DNA from: Accumulibacter phosphatis
GTDB lineage: Bacteria > Pseudomonadota > Gammaproteobacteria > Burkholderiales > Rhodocyclaceae
Reading direction: 5' to 3'
Assembly (NCBI RefSeq): GCF_000024165.1
Contig: NC_013194.1
Location: 558,001 to 622,000, forward strand
DNA: 64,000 bases
Below are positions 18,601 to 27,628 of the stretch, piece after piece (the stretch's first letter is position 1; every line of letters begins with the position of its first letter). The notes below the pieces were generated by a model. It was not told where the DNA came from. It searched no databases and was given only the letters and a program-made list of their open reading frames with translations. The position numbers were made by a program, and so were the translations under genes.

Positions 18601-20661
18601 GATGAGCTGAATTCCGACCGCCTCGGCGTGTATGCACTCAATCTCACTCGCGCCGGCGCCTTCGCCGCGCAGGAAAACCCGGGCACTCCACTGCTGAAGA
18701 GTGGCCGCTACGTCGTCGCCAGTCCACTCGATCACGACAGCACCGCCCTGAGCGCCTTGTCCGCGGTCTGGACCGGCGCTTCCTACTACATTCTGCGACT
18801 GGCTCCCGGAGTCGGTCTCGCGGACAGTCTGCAATGGTTACGCCTGCACGCCGATGGTGCCGTCGATGCCGGCTACGGCGTGAGCGGCATCCGTGAAATG
18901 CCCGCGCCGTTCCTGATTCTCAGCGTCGAGGCCTTGTGGACCGGCAACGACCGTCTGATCTCCGTGGCCAACGACGCGCTCGCTGCCATCACGCTTACCC
19001 TGCACGATGCCCAGGGGGCTCCGGTCACCGAGTTCGGTACGGCCGGTGCCGCCCGACTGCGCGATCCGCTGCCCATCGACGATCGGATACCTGCGCAGAT
19101 CGGGTTTTTCACGACTCCTTCGTTGCACGTCATCGTCGCGTACGGCACCATCCAGGCCGGGGTGCGGCAATTGCGTCAGCAACGCGTCAACCGCCTCGGC
19201 GCGCGCGTCGGAACGCCGACGGACCTCGCCCGGGTCGATGGCGTCGCACGCCATGGCTGGTTCCAGTTCGTCAACAGCGAGGCGCGATCGATCGCCATCT
19301 ACCAGCGTGTGAATGGCGCGGTCACGCGCGTCCATTGCCGTCGCTTCCGGCCTGACGGCACTGCCGATGGCGCCGAGCGCGACCTCAGTGCCGCCGCCGG
19401 CGAAGCCAGCAACGGCGTTCTCGCCCGCCGCCCGACGGCAGCCAACTCGACCAATCGCGAATACGGCGCTGCCTGGCAGTACCGCGCCAACAACGCGTCG
19501 CGCTGGGAGATCCGTTTCAGTCGCCTCGATCGTCAGGGCCGGCCGCTGGCCAATCCCCCCGGCACCACGCCGCCGATGCCGGTCAGCGACATCGTCGTCA
19601 TCGCTACCGGGACGCCTGGCTGGAATGCGAGCCGCGAGGCGATCGAACCGCAACTCGTCTGCACTTGTACGCACGAGCCCTGGGCCAATCCGCCGGCGGT
19701 CCTGCCGGCCGGTACCAGTCTGCCGGTGTGGAGTCCGGCCTACGGACTCGCCTGGATCGGCGTCGAAACCGACGGCGCGCGCCTGCTCTACTTCACGGTA
19801 CTCGACGAGAACGGCCAGCGCCTCGCCGTCGCACCGCCACCACCACCGGCCGGCCCTCTGAATCCGCGCGCACCGGTGGGAATCCTGCAACTCAGTGCGG
19901 CAGGAAGCCGGGTTCAGGATTTCCAGCTGGTGTGGAATGGCCGTGTCTTCCTGGTGTATTGGGTGGAGGAGGAGAGCGGCCATCTGCACCACCGCTACAC
20001 GGCGATCAATCGGCATGCCAGCCAGAACGCCAACGACATTCCCAGCGCCGCGCTGCTGCGTGCCACTCTGGTCAATGGCGCCACCAACATCACCCCGGGT
20101 CCGCTGCCCGATAGCGCTGCCGGTTACGGGTGGGGGCGGGTCAGCCTGCGCCAGAGCCTGTCGCCGGCGCCGCCCGTGACGCTGCATGTGCGTGATGACT
20201 GCGCCATCGGACCGGGGCGAACGGTCAGTTACCGGTTCACCCTGCCTGCCGGGACGGCTCTCCTGCGTGTCACGCTCAACTGGACCGACCCGCCGGGACC
20301 GCGCCTGGTCAATCATCTCCACCTTACGGTACGTCCACCGGCACCGCCAGGGCCAGGCATCCGCCCCGAATACCGAGGTAACCTGTGGAGCAGCGTCGCC
20401 GGCCAGACGCACCTCTCGAGGCCGGTAGCGACACCAGCAGTCGCCGCCGACAACCACGAGGATGTCCAGACCTTCAAGCAGGTCGTCCTGGCGAACCCGG
20501 CGGCCGGCGACTACGAGGTCGAGGTATCGGCAACGGCCTTTCCGGCGGATCCCTTCAATCAGCAGAATCTGCAGGCCTTCGCGCTGGTTTTTGCGGGCAG
20601 CGGCCCCGAAGTACGCTTCAGCCTGCCTGCAGCAGCCGTCGCCGGCGCCGCGGTATACTGA
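15628..20661 (+). CDS. Giant subtilisin-like (S8) serine protease, possible effector
   Basis: The ATG follows GGAGG with a five-base gap, giving 1677 residues. The catalytic triad is intact: Asp289 (VVDSGFD), His341 (HGTHVAG) and Ser595 (GTSMATP). Residues 1-280 hold Pro-rich and ferredoxin-like inhibitor-type segments and lack a signal peptide. After the protease domain, roughly residues 640-1400 show repeated beta-propeller-type units (LLWDPRSARYALVWCDARTL, LCHPDSGYVLLWEDDLQNGH). The last 200 residues resemble a P/PPC-type jelly roll. The gene starts 18 bases after the cap-like gene. No Sec signal, coupling to a particle operon and large size suggest export or delivery by the apparatus. A cytoplasmic or otherwise exported protease is also possible. 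Confidence 0.85.
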   Translation: MARTHAFLQLDADRAPEQTTFLRARVTVLREAGGHFWVDLDEAQVDTFVAEGFLVSTFPAAGVLDLGPVTFRPASETPQPPAALQASPPSGDEPAFWLVHFVAPVDKAWLVEMALAGGEQVHVIDPFTGVFRMPLAASDTVRALRYVDFLGLYHPAYAVDLDLTASEEAFTAASLATLALQPPPATAQGNLQLQIFDGVDPESVRPLFEAAGATVLADLAHGFLVQVPPERCAAIVGVPGLYMASAPSTMEVCSHNAGVILGANQVRDLGTVNFLVNLDGLAEIGAVVDSGFDVGNLAGAVAPSTGAVTAFHPDLVANVRLLRNSNTPFNAALAVPDATPHGTHVAGIVVGDGSSSAGRTRGIAPRAALIGLAPLPANLRVPFEFAASNGARVINNSWGSSFALGANNNRYTPAESQAVDRWCFDHPDVLVLFAAGNAESDTQGGGNGVLDARSLRLQATAKNAFTVGATENLRSDGGWRDSYRAFFGARYNHAAFNVAAGAAAGAFSFSDNADEIALFSDRGSVRTNALTNTNRVKPDVVAPGTNVLSCRSQWVAQPPALPGAPVPAPFWNANPDSMLPAGFNRNLYQILTGTSMATPMVSGSALLVRQFYRSRFAQMRRPLLLEGVAVPAAPPLPAFGPPPAIARHADGLLCVWLTPALAAAQKNIVALRLSRQLAPIDSLPVHLQDNVGEHSAPKVVTLGERTYLLHRHGDGKIRLSCYDRALRPLAAFGTAGVVTLAPDTRADDAVPPDLIVVGERLACVFPTTGGNGYFFQRFNADTGAPVDVASISFLFHDGSGPHRPLTWNGSRFAVCGVAHAGNYRLQLRQMDGAANLQGSEPVTVVEQAAEVREPCLLWDPRSARYALVWCDARTLAGGEVWLQFLDANAAALGVAQRVVSVAAANHVRRPQLLCHPDSGYVLLWEDDLQNGHFDLYCAFLDSNGQVDSHLAAAADDTLSRRLLRLSDTPGDMDGFAAVGDAEGFSLIYQSPDELNSDRLGVYALNLTRAGAFAAQENPGTPLLKSGRYVVASPLDHDSTALSALSAVWTGASYYILRLAPGVGLADSLQWLRLHADGAVDAGYGVSGIREMPAPFLILSVEALWTGNDRLISVANDALAAITLTLHDAQGAPVTEFGTAGAARLRDPLPIDDRIPAQIGFFTTPSLHVIVAYGTIQAGVRQLRQQRVNRLGARVGTPTDLARVDGVARHGWFQFVNSEARSIAIYQRVNGAVTRVHCRRFRPDGTADGAERDLSAAAGEASNGVLARRPTAANSTNREYGAAWQYRANNASRWEIRFSRLDRQGRPLANPPGTTPPMPVSDIVVIATGTPGWNASREAIEPQLVCTCTHEPWANPPAVLPAGTSLPVWSPAYGLAWIGVETDGARLLYFTVLDENGQRLAVAPPPPPAGPLNPRAPVGILQLSAAGSRVQDFQLVWNGRVFLVYWVEEESGHLHHRYTAINRHASQNANDIPSAALLRATLVNGATNITPGPLPDSAAGYGWGRVSLRQSLSPAPPVTLHVRDDCAIGPGRTVSYRFTLPAGTALLRVTLNWTDPPGPRLVNHLHLTVRPPAPPGPGIRPEYRGNLWSSVAGQTHLSRPVATPAVAADNHEDVQTFKQVVLANPAAGDYEVEVSATAFPADPFNQQNLQAFALVFAGSGPEVRFSLPAAAVAGAAVY

Positions 20662-20722
20662 GCGCCGTCTGTCTCTTGCCGTCCTGTCGGTCGGTGCGGG
20701 GAAGCACATTCAAGGACGAACC

Positions 20723-21952
20723 ATGCCAAGTGGCAAGAAGCAGCCTGCCCCGCTCGCGCCGAGCAGCGGTTACAGCCACGCGGCCAAAACCGCGGTGCAG
20801 GAAACCACGCTGCGCGTCAAGGAAATGCACCGTGCCATCGCCGGCAAGTCCTTCGACATTCTGCGGCGCATTCCGCTGATCTCCGGGCCGACCCATCTTG
20901 TGCGCAGCGCTCACGATGCCATCCTGGCCGGGGTCTACGCGGGCATCCACCACACCAGCGGCGGCGTGCTCGAAGCCGCGGCCCTGATCGAAAGGCACGC
21001 CACGCGCCGGCGGCCGGACCCGCCAGTACCCGGACGGCTGGCGAGCGGCCTGCGCAGCGCGGTCAATGGTGCATTCGGCGATCACCTCGCCACCAGCAAC
21101 AACCGCCTGGCGATCGACATGGCATTCCATGAAAACGGCGTCGCCGTCCCGCTCGACGCCGACTCGCTGCGCCGTGCCTTTCCCGATACCGGCCGACGCC
21201 TGTGCATTTTCATCCATGGACTCGGTTGTGACGAGCATAGCTGGGACCCGGGTCCCGAAGCGGCGGAGTCCACGGTACATTTCGGCCGTCGGCTGCGCGT
21301 CGAGCACGGCTGCTCGCCGCTCTACCTGCGCTACAACAGCGGCCTGCCGATTGCCCGCAATGGCGCTCAACTGGCGGTCCTGCTCGAGGAATTGCTCGCC
21401 GCCTGGCCGCAGCCGGCAAGTGATCTCGTCATCGTCGGTCACAGCATGGGAGGCCTGGTTGCCCTGGCGGCATGCGAGCAGGCGGCGCAAGCCGAGATGC
21501 GTTGGCTGCGGGCGACCCGGATGCTCATTTGCCTTGGGTCTCCACACCTCGGTTCGCCGGTCGAGCGACTTGGTCGGCTGACGACGGCGGCGCTGAACGT
21601 GTCGACGATCACGGCACCACTCGCCAGGATCGCCGGCGCGCGCAGCCAGGGTATCAAGGACCTGGGGAACGGTCCGGGTGCGCCAGCCGATCTTCTCGCG
21701 CACCAGCACATGGCGTTCCGCTTTCTGGGCGCCAGTCTGGCCAAGAACGTCGAACATCCGTTTGGCGAGTTCTTCGGCGATGGGCTGGTCACGCTGGGCA
21801 GCGCTACCGCGCATGCCATCGCCGGTGACGTGCAGAGCACCAGGCTCGGCCAACTCGGCCACATGGGATTGCTCAACGACGCGCGCGTCTACCGGCAGAT
21901 CGCGGAATGGATCGCCGCGCTGGATGCGCGCGCAACGTCGGAAGCCGGCTGA
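20723..21952 (+). CDS. Alpha/beta hydrolase (lipase-like)
   Basis: The chosen ATG at 20723 encodes 409 residues. The hydrolase core has the oxyanion motif FIHGLG, the nucleophile elbow GHSMGG (Ser241), an acid candidate Asp353 (FFGDGLV) and His380 (LGHMGLL), so the full triad is visible. The first 110 residues are a helical extension with a weakly hydrophobic segment (PLISGPTHLVRSAHDAILAG). There is no Sec signal peptide. It lies 61 bases downstream of the S8 protease on the same strand and could be a second effector-like enzyme or an unrelated cytoplasmic lipase/esterase. The substrate is unknown. Confidence 0.8.
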   Translation: MPSGKKQPAPLAPSSGYSHAAKTAVQETTLRVKEMHRAIAGKSFDILRRIPLISGPTHLVRSAHDAILAGVYAGIHHTSGGVLEAAALIERHATRRRPDPPVPGRLASGLRSAVNGAFGDHLATSNNRLAIDMAFHENGVAVPLDADSLRRAFPDTGRRLCIFIHGLGCDEHSWDPGPEAAESTVHFGRRLRVEHGCSPLYLRYNSGLPIARNGAQLAVLLEELLAAWPQPASDLVIVGHSMGGLVALAACEQAAQAEMRWLRATRMLICLGSPHLGSPVERLGRLTTAALNVSTITAPLARIAGARSQGIKDLGNGPGAPADLLAHQHMAFRFLGASLAKNVEHPFGEFFGDGLVTLGSATAHAIAGDVQSTRLGQLGHMGLLNDARVYRQIAEWIAALDARATSEAG

Positions 21953-21991
21953 GGACAGCCAGGGCCGCGCGTTCCTGCAAGCGACGCCAGT

Positions 21992-24457
21992 TCAGGCAGG
22001 GCCGCCGAGTTCACCGTCGCCCGTAGCGGAGGCGATCGGTAGCCAATCCTGTGGTCGCGAGTCACTGATGCCCGCAGCGGGGTGCCCCAGGTGAAAACCC
22101 TGGACGAGGTCAACGCCGAGGGAGCGCAGGATGTCGAGGGTCGACGCATCCTCGACGTGTTCGGCGACAGCAAGCTTCTTGAGGTGGTGCGCGATCTCGA
22201 TCATCGAGGCGACAAAAAGTCGATTGGTCGAGTCGCCGTGCAGGTCACGAATGAAGGCTCCATCGATCTTGATGGCCTCGACGTCCAGCAGTTTTAGATG
22301 CGCGAAAGAGCTGAACCCACTGCCGAAATCGTCCAGATACACCGCGCAGCCGAGACCGCGCAGTGCGTCTATCATCCGGCGTGCCGCCGCCGGATCGCTG
22401 ATCGCCGAGGTTTCGGTCACTTCGATGTGCAGCCGGCGTGGATCGACCTCGAGCTGCCGCAGCGTGTCGTCGAGAAACGCGGGAAACGTTGCATCCTCCA
22501 GCGAACGCGCCGACAGATTGGCGGCGATGCACACCGAGGGGTCGGTACTCGCCAGTTTCCGGGCACAGTTCAGAAAGACCCAGCGATCGATCTGCCGAAC
22601 CTTGCCGCTGAGCTCGGCATGCGGTACGAAATCCGCAGGCGAGATCAGACGGCTCGGGTCGGTTTCGTCCACCATGCGCACCAGTGCTTCGAAGTACGTC
22701 ACCTGCAGATCGGCTGCGCGATGCACAGCCTGGAAGTGGAGGACGAAGCGCTGATCCTGCAAGGCGCGGTTGATGCGGGCATTCCAGTTTACCCGCGCCG
22801 ACTCGGCCCGCGAGCGCAACGGATCGTTATGGTAAACCGCCCAACCGTTCTTGCCGCTCTGTTTCGCCAGATACATGGCAGTGTCGGCACAGGCCACCAG
22901 ATCATCCTCCTCACGCGCGTCGTTCGGACACGTCGCGATCCCAATACTGCAGCCGATGCGCAGCGTCTGCATGTCGGCGGCGGCGAAACGCAGGCCGCCA
23001 ACGGCTTCCACCAGCCGGGCAGCAATCGCACTCGCCGCATGCGCGCCGTTACCGGGGCACAGCACGGCGAACTCGTCGCCGCCCAGTCGTGCGGCGAGTT
23101 CGCCCTTGCGCATCTGGTCGGACAGCGTTTGCGCGACGGCAACGAGAATCTCGTCGCCGGTGCGGTGACCGCCTACATCGTTGGCGTGCTTGAAATCGTC
23201 CAGGTCGATGAACAGCAGTGCGAGCGGTGCATTGTCGGCGATCGCCTGCGCAATCGCCGCCTGTAACGCCTCATAGAGCCCGCGCCGGTTGAGCAACTTC
23301 GTCAATGGGTCGTGCAGCGCCTGGTAAGCGCGCTGCTGTGTCTGTCGCTCGAGTGTAATGTCCTCGTGGAACCAGATACAGCCGCTGCCGCTGGAACCTT
23401 CGGCGACCGGTTGCATGCGCTGCGTGATGATCCGCCCGTCGACGGTCTGCAGTTCGACGCCCCTGGCCACTTTCCCGACCCCGGTGTCCAGGATCGCTTC
23501 AACGTGCACGGCATCCGCCGGTATGGTCTGGCGTATCAGCAAGGGCACGACCTCCGCCAGACTTCTGCCGGTGGTCAGGTCCGCTAACGCCCAGATACGC
23601 GCAAAGGCACCGTTCGCGTAGATCACGCGACCGTTGCTGCCAACGAACATGATGCCGCTGTTCATGGCGCCGAGCAGTGTCGTCAGGCGCGCCTGTTCTT
23701 CACGCGCCGCCTTGAGCAGCAGCCGCTGTTGCGTCTCGCTATGTTCGAGTGCGGCAACGCGCAGCTTCAGCGTTTCGGCCATCGCGTTGAAGCTGATGCC
23801 GAGGCGCCCAACCTCGTCGTTCGACGTTACCGGCACGGTAGCGTCCAGATCGCCTCTGGCGACGCGCTGACTGGCGTGCGCGAGCCGCGTCAGACGGTGC
23901 GTGATCGCGAAGGCGATCACCGTGAGCAGCGCCATCGAAATCGCCAGTGCCGCGCCGGTGATGCCGAGACTATGGCGCAGGAAGTCGGCCCGCGCCTGGC
24001 GCAGCCCTGCCGTAGACAAGCCAAAGTCAACATGTCCGAGCGGCTGACCGGCAAGGCTGACCGGTAGTGCCAGATGCATGGTCGCGTCGGGACGCTCGAG
24101 GTCGATTCCCTTTTCGTCACGCGAAGGCAATGGGCGCGCCGCGTCCCACCCGGCCGTCGCGATGAGCTTGCCGCGGTGGTCCGACAACACCAGATAGGTG
24201 ATGGATTCGTCGCTGCGGATGAGATCAAGCGATTGCTGCAGGGTCGCGTAGTCGCGTTGGGCGAGTGGTGCGGCAATCGCGTAGTCGAGGAGCGCGACGA
24301 TCTGTTTGGCCTGTGAACTGGCCTGGTCAAGCAGCGCGCGCTGCAGAAGCTGCGTACTACCCAGCAGCACCAGGGCCGCCGCGACAAGCTGGACGAGGAC
24401 GCAGGCAACGATCAGCTTGCTGCGCAGCGACCAGCCTGACCACGGGACTCCCTTCAT
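21992..24457 (-). CDS. Membrane GGDEF/EAL cyclic-di-GMP enzyme with PAS
   Basis: The 821-residue protein has, in order, a transmembrane helix at about 12-34, a periplasmic loop, a second helix at about 165-190, HAMP (190-240), PAS (250-370), GGDEF with intact GGDEF at 459-463, and EAL with EAL at 590-592. The EAL metal site LDDFGSGFSSF is intact. The inhibitory I-site position reads RKGE rather than RxxD. The start overlaps the stop of the PhnD-type gene (ATGA), so both are translated together. It makes and/or degrades cyclic-di-GMP, with activity probably set by the periplasmic binding protein. Domain borders are approximate. Confidence 0.9.
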   Translation of the reverse strand: MKGVPWSGWSLRSKLIVACVLVQLVAAALVLLGSTQLLQRALLDQASSQAKQIVALLDYAIAAPLAQRDYATLQQSLDLIRSDESITYLVLSDHRGKLIATAGWDAARPLPSRDEKGIDLERPDATMHLALPVSLAGQPLGHVDFGLSTAGLRQARADFLRHSLGITGAALAISMALLTVIAFAITHRLTRLAHASQRVARGDLDATVPVTSNDEVGRLGISFNAMAETLKLRVAALEHSETQQRLLLKAAREEQARLTTLLGAMNSGIMFVGSNGRVIYANGAFARIWALADLTTGRSLAEVVPLLIRQTIPADAVHVEAILDTGVGKVARGVELQTVDGRIITQRMQPVAEGSSGSGCIWFHEDITLERQTQQRAYQALHDPLTKLLNRRGLYEALQAAIAQAIADNAPLALLFIDLDDFKHANDVGGHRTGDEILVAVAQTLSDQMRKGELAARLGGDEFAVLCPGNGAHAASAIAARLVEAVGGLRFAAADMQTLRIGCSIGIATCPNDAREEDDLVACADTAMYLAKQSGKNGWAVYHNDPLRSRAESARVNWNARINRALQDQRFVLHFQAVHRAADLQVTYFEALVRMVDETDPSRLISPADFVPHAELSGKVRQIDRWVFLNCARKLASTDPSVCIAANLSARSLEDATFPAFLDDTLRQLEVDPRRLHIEVTETSAISDPAAARRMIDALRGLGCAVYLDDFGSGFSSFAHLKLLDVEAIKIDGAFIRDLHGDSTNRLFVASMIEIAHHLKKLAVAEHVEDASTLDILRSLGVDLVQGFHLGHPAAGISDSRPQDWLPIASATGDGELGGPA

Positions 24458-25314
24458 CCGGGAGGCAACAAACCCTTGCGGGTCGCTTCGACGTAGGGGT
24501 CCATCGACTCCATCAACCCGGCCGCTGCATCGCGAATGCCGGTAAAGCCGGTGCCGGCAAAGAACGCCTTTCCCTCTTCAGAGCTGTTCGCGAAGTTGAG
24601 CAAGTGCTCCTTGATTGCCCGCGTCTGAGCGGGTGGCAAGCGTGGACTGGCCATGACGACAAAGCCGGGAACCTCGGTAAAAGTGGTCACTGGTTGAAGT
24701 TGCGCCCTGATCGCTTCGGGTATTGCTCGATACTCGCCGCCACTGACCATCGCCGCCAGCGCATCCCCGCGCGCGACGACGCTGCCGACGCTGTCTTCGG
24801 TGGGGGTGTCTATCGTCTTGAAGTCGCGGTCGCGCTGCAGGCCATGTTCGGCCAGCCACTGCATGCCGCGCAGCGTGACCAGCGATTGCGGATTGGACAG
24901 TACCAGTGTCTGTCCGATCAGATCGGCAACGCCTCGAACCGGTCGACTGCTCGCCGAAACCAGCATGCCCTTGATGTTGGGCGCATAGGAAAGCAGGGGT
25001 CTGTAGCCGCGGTCGATCTGTGCCAGGCGGGCCAGATTCGCTGCGGTCACCACCAGATCGTAGTCGAGGTCCAGGGTGCGCTGGTGAAACGCGGTCCAGC
25101 TCAGTGCCGTGGAAACCTGGACCGGGCGCTGCAGCACTCGCGCGAGGTATTCGCGCATCGGCAGGTAGTGCGCGAGCAGGACGCGGGCGCTGACGTTTGG
25201 CAGGACGCCAATTTCCAGTGGGCGGACGGGCTGCGCCCAGAGGCACGATGGCACAGCGCCAACGGCCAGCATGGCGAGACAAACGGAGCGCCGCTGATTC
25301 GGCTTGCTTATCAC
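24454..25314 (-). CDS. PhnD-type periplasmic phosphate/phosphonate-binding protein
   Basis: I start at the GTG complementary to 25312-25314, which has a GGAGG site and begins a signal peptide (RRSVCLAMLAVGAVPSCLWA). This gives 286 residues; an upstream start without a signal peptide is less likely. The mature protein fits the phosphate/phosphonate-binding family: IGVLPNVSARVLLAHYLPMR, then YDLVVTAANLARL, then LVLSNPQSLVTLRGMQWLAE and GGEYRAIPEA. No ABC permease or ATPase is next to it. Instead it overlaps a GGDEF/EAL gene by four bases, so it probably acts as the sensing partner of that enzyme. The ligand is inferred from family only. Confidence 0.8.
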   Translation of the reverse strand: MISKPNQRRSVCLAMLAVGAVPSCLWAQPVRPLEIGVLPNVSARVLLAHYLPMREYLARVLQRPVQVSTALSWTAFHQRTLDLDYDLVVTAANLARLAQIDRGYRPLLSYAPNIKGMLVSASSRPVRGVADLIGQTLVLSNPQSLVTLRGMQWLAEHGLQRDRDFKTIDTPTEDSVGSVVARGDALAAMVSGGEYRAIPEAIRAQLQPVTTFTEVPGFVVMASPRLPPAQTRAIKEHLLNFANSSEEGKAFFAGTGFTGIRDAAAGLMESMDPYVEATRKGLLPPG

Positions 25315-25530
25315 ACTGCCTCCATCGGATCGTATGGAGTGGCGTTGTACCACAGTTTGCCTGCAGTCAACGCAGGTGACGCGTTTGCCGCTTACCGGGC
25401 AGGCAGCGCCTGACAAGGGCCGAACTTGACCGGGGCAATGATCCTGGGCAGTCGACCGGAAGGACTGACCGAGTGTTGCCGCGAAGCCGGCGGGGTGCGC
25501 ATGGCGCCCCTGCCGGCCACGCCACTGAAC

Positions 25531-26298
25531 TTACTTGCTGATCGATTCGCCCGGCGTGACGATGCCCAGGAAGCTGTCTGCCTTGAGCGCGGCGCCACCG
25601 ATCAGGCCGCCGTCGATGTCCTTCTGAGCGAGCAGACCGGCTGCATTCTCCGGTTTCATCGATCCGCCATACTGGATGCTGATCGATTGGGCGACGCCAT
25701 CACCATAGAGCTTGGCGAGCAGGCCGCGGACGAAGGCGTGTGCTTGCTGGGCCTCGTCATCGGTGGCGGTGACGCCGGTGCCGATCGCCCACACCGGCTC
25801 GTAGGCAACGACGGTGCGCAGCGCATCGTCAGCAGAGAGTCCGGCATAGGCGCCGTTCACCTGTGTGGTGAGAACGCTCTCGAGTTGGCCGCCCTTGCGC
25901 TCGGCGAGTGTTTCGCCAATGCAGATGATCGGCCCCATGTCCAGCGAGAGAGCCTTCTTGACCTTCTTGTTGACGGTCTCGTCGGTTTCGCCGAAGTAGC
26001 TGCGCTGCTCGGAGTGACCGATGATGACGAAGTCGACCCCGATCTCCTTGAGCATGTCGGCGCTTACCTTGCCGGTGAAGGCCCCCTGGTTTTCCCAGTG
26101 GACATCCTGGGCGGCGAGCTTGACATTGCTTCCCTTGACCACTTCGGCCACCTTCGCCAGAGCGAGATAGGTGGGCGCAATGGCGACGACGACGTTCTTG
26201 ATGTCCCTGGCGGCAGCTACCACATCGGCGGCGAGCTTCACGGATTCGGCAACGGTCTTGTTCATCTTCCAGTTGCCGGCGATAACGATTTTGCGCAT
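25531..26298 (-). CDS. tpiA: Triose-phosphate isomerase
   Basis: This 255-residue enzyme interconverts dihydroxyacetone phosphate and glyceraldehyde 3-phosphate in the cytoplasm. Catalytic residues are visible: Lys11 (GNWKMN), His95 (IIGHSEQR) and Glu167 (AYEPVWAIGTG). The phosphate-binding loop IQYGGSMKPENA is also present. Length is normal. It is 73 bases downstream of pgk on the same strand, so the two glycolytic genes probably form one unit. No separate promoter is obvious in the gap. Confidence 0.97.
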   Translation of the reverse strand: MRKIVIAGNWKMNKTVAESVKLAADVVAAARDIKNVVVAIAPTYLALAKVAEVVKGSNVKLAAQDVHWENQGAFTGKVSADMLKEIGVDFVIIGHSEQRSYFGETDETVNKKVKKALSLDMGPIICIGETLAERKGGQLESVLTTQVNGAYAGLSADDALRTVVAYEPVWAIGTGVTATDDEAQQAHAFVRGLLAKLYGDGVAQSISIQYGGSMKPENAAGLLAQKDIDGGLIGGAALKADSFLGIVTPGESISK

Positions 26299-26371
26299 GG
26301 TTTTCCTCGGGTCTTGTTACTTGGATGGTTGGGCGAGCGGGCAGGCCCCGGAACTCCCGGGGCCCCGCGCA

Positions 26372-27628
26372 TTACTTCTCGGAAAGGGCGGCGACACCGG
26401 GAAGGATCTTGCCTTCGAGGTACTCGAGGGAGGCGCCGCCGCCGGTTGAACTGTGCGTGACTTTCTTGTCGGCGCCATACTTCTTGGCGGCCGTGGCCGT
26501 ATCGCCACCGCCGATGACGGTGATCGCGCCCGCCGCGGTGGCCTGGACGACCGCGTCGGCCATGGCCTTGGTGCCGGCTTCGAATTTCTCGAACTCGAAA
26601 ACGCCTGCCGGGCCATTCCAGATGATGGTTCTGGCCTTGAGGATCGCTTCCGTGAAGATCTTCGTCGACTCGGGACCGCAGTCGAGCCCGAGCCAGCCGT
26701 CGGGAACCCCGTCCACGTCGTTGGCGCTACCGGTATTGGCCCCCGCGTCGAACTTGTCGGCGATGATGAAGTCGACCGGCAGCAGAATCTCCTTGCCCTT
26801 TTCCCGCGCTTTCTCCATCAGACCGGGCACCAGCTTGGCGCCCTCTTCGTCGAACAGCGAATTGCCGATCGGCATTCCCGAGAGAACCTTCTTGAAGGTG
26901 AAGGCCATGCCGCCGCCAATGATGATCTGGTCGGCCTTGTCGAGGAGATTGTTGATCAACTGAATCTTGTCGGCGACCTTGGCACCCCCCAGAATGGCCA
27001 GCAATGGGCGCTGCGGCGACTCGAGAACGGCCGAGAACGCCGCCAGTTCCTTGTTCATCAGATAACCCGCCGCACGCTCGGGCAACTGAACGCCGGTCAT
27101 CGACGAGTGGTCACGGTGAGCGGTGCCGAAAGCATCGTTGATGTAGACGTCGGCGAGCCGGGTCAGCGACGCCCGGAAGGCCTTCACGTCGTCCGGGCTG
27201 GCCTTGACCTTGGTGACGCTGCCGTCGGCATTGGTCACGCTGGCCTTGCCTTCTTCTTCGATATGGAAACGGAGATTCTCGAGGAGGATCACCTCGCCAG
27301 GCTTGATCTGCGCACAGGCAGCCTCGACTTCCGGGCCGACGCAATCGGCGAGGAACTTCACCGGTCGTCCGAGCAGCCCCTCGAGGGCGGTCGCCACCGG
27401 GGCAAGACTGTATTGCGGCATTACCTTTCCGTCGGGCCGGCCGAGGTGAGACATCAGGATCACGGCGGCGCCCTTTTCCAGAGCCGACTTGATCGTCGGC
27501 AACGCGGCCTCGATACGCTTGGTGTTGGTGATGGCGCCGGTCACCTTGTCCTGAGGGACGTTGAAATCAACGCGAATCAGGGCGCGCTTGCCTTCGAGGG
27601 CGAGATCTTCGATGAACAGTTTGGACAT
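26372..27628 (-). CDS. pgk: Phosphoglycerate kinase
   Basis: The 418-residue protein transfers phosphate between 1,3-bisphosphoglycerate and ADP. It starts with LALEGKRALIRVDFNVP, the family's substrate-binding N-terminus. Near the C-terminus it has the nucleotide-binding segments TIIWNGPAGVFEFEKF and VIGGGDTATAAKKY. It is slightly longer than the usual 390-400 residues because of a short insertion around residue 130 (ASVTNADGSVTKVKASPDDV). A GAGGAAAT site precedes the ATG. tpiA follows. A sigma-70-type promoter candidate lies about 165 bases upstream. Confidence 0.97.
   Translation of the reverse strand: MSKLFIEDLALEGKRALIRVDFNVPQDKVTGAITNTKRIEAALPTIKSALEKGAAVILMSHLGRPDGKVMPQYSLAPVATALEGLLGRPVKFLADCVGPEVEAACAQIKPGEVILLENLRFHIEEEGKASVTNADGSVTKVKASPDDVKAFRASLTRLADVYINDAFGTAHRDHSSMTGVQLPERAAGYLMNKELAAFSAVLESPQRPLLAILGGAKVADKIQLINNLLDKADQIIIGGGMAFTFKKVLSGMPIGNSLFDEEGAKLVPGLMEKAREKGKEILLPVDFIIADKFDAGANTGSANDVDGVPDGWLGLDCGPESTKIFTEAILKARTIIWNGPAGVFEFEKFEAGTKAMADAVVQATAAGAITVIGGGDTATAAKKYGADKKVTHSSTGGGASLEYLEGKILPGVAALSEK

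Noticed and set aside
21439..21876. Reverse frames across the alpha/beta hydrolase gene
   Set aside because: The forward frame carries the full catalytic triad; the reverse frames have no motifs and look like by-products of GC-rich coding DNA.
2..21952. Complete prophage
   Set aside because: Only tail-type and effector-type genes are seen; head, packaging, lysis and integration genes are missing from this window.
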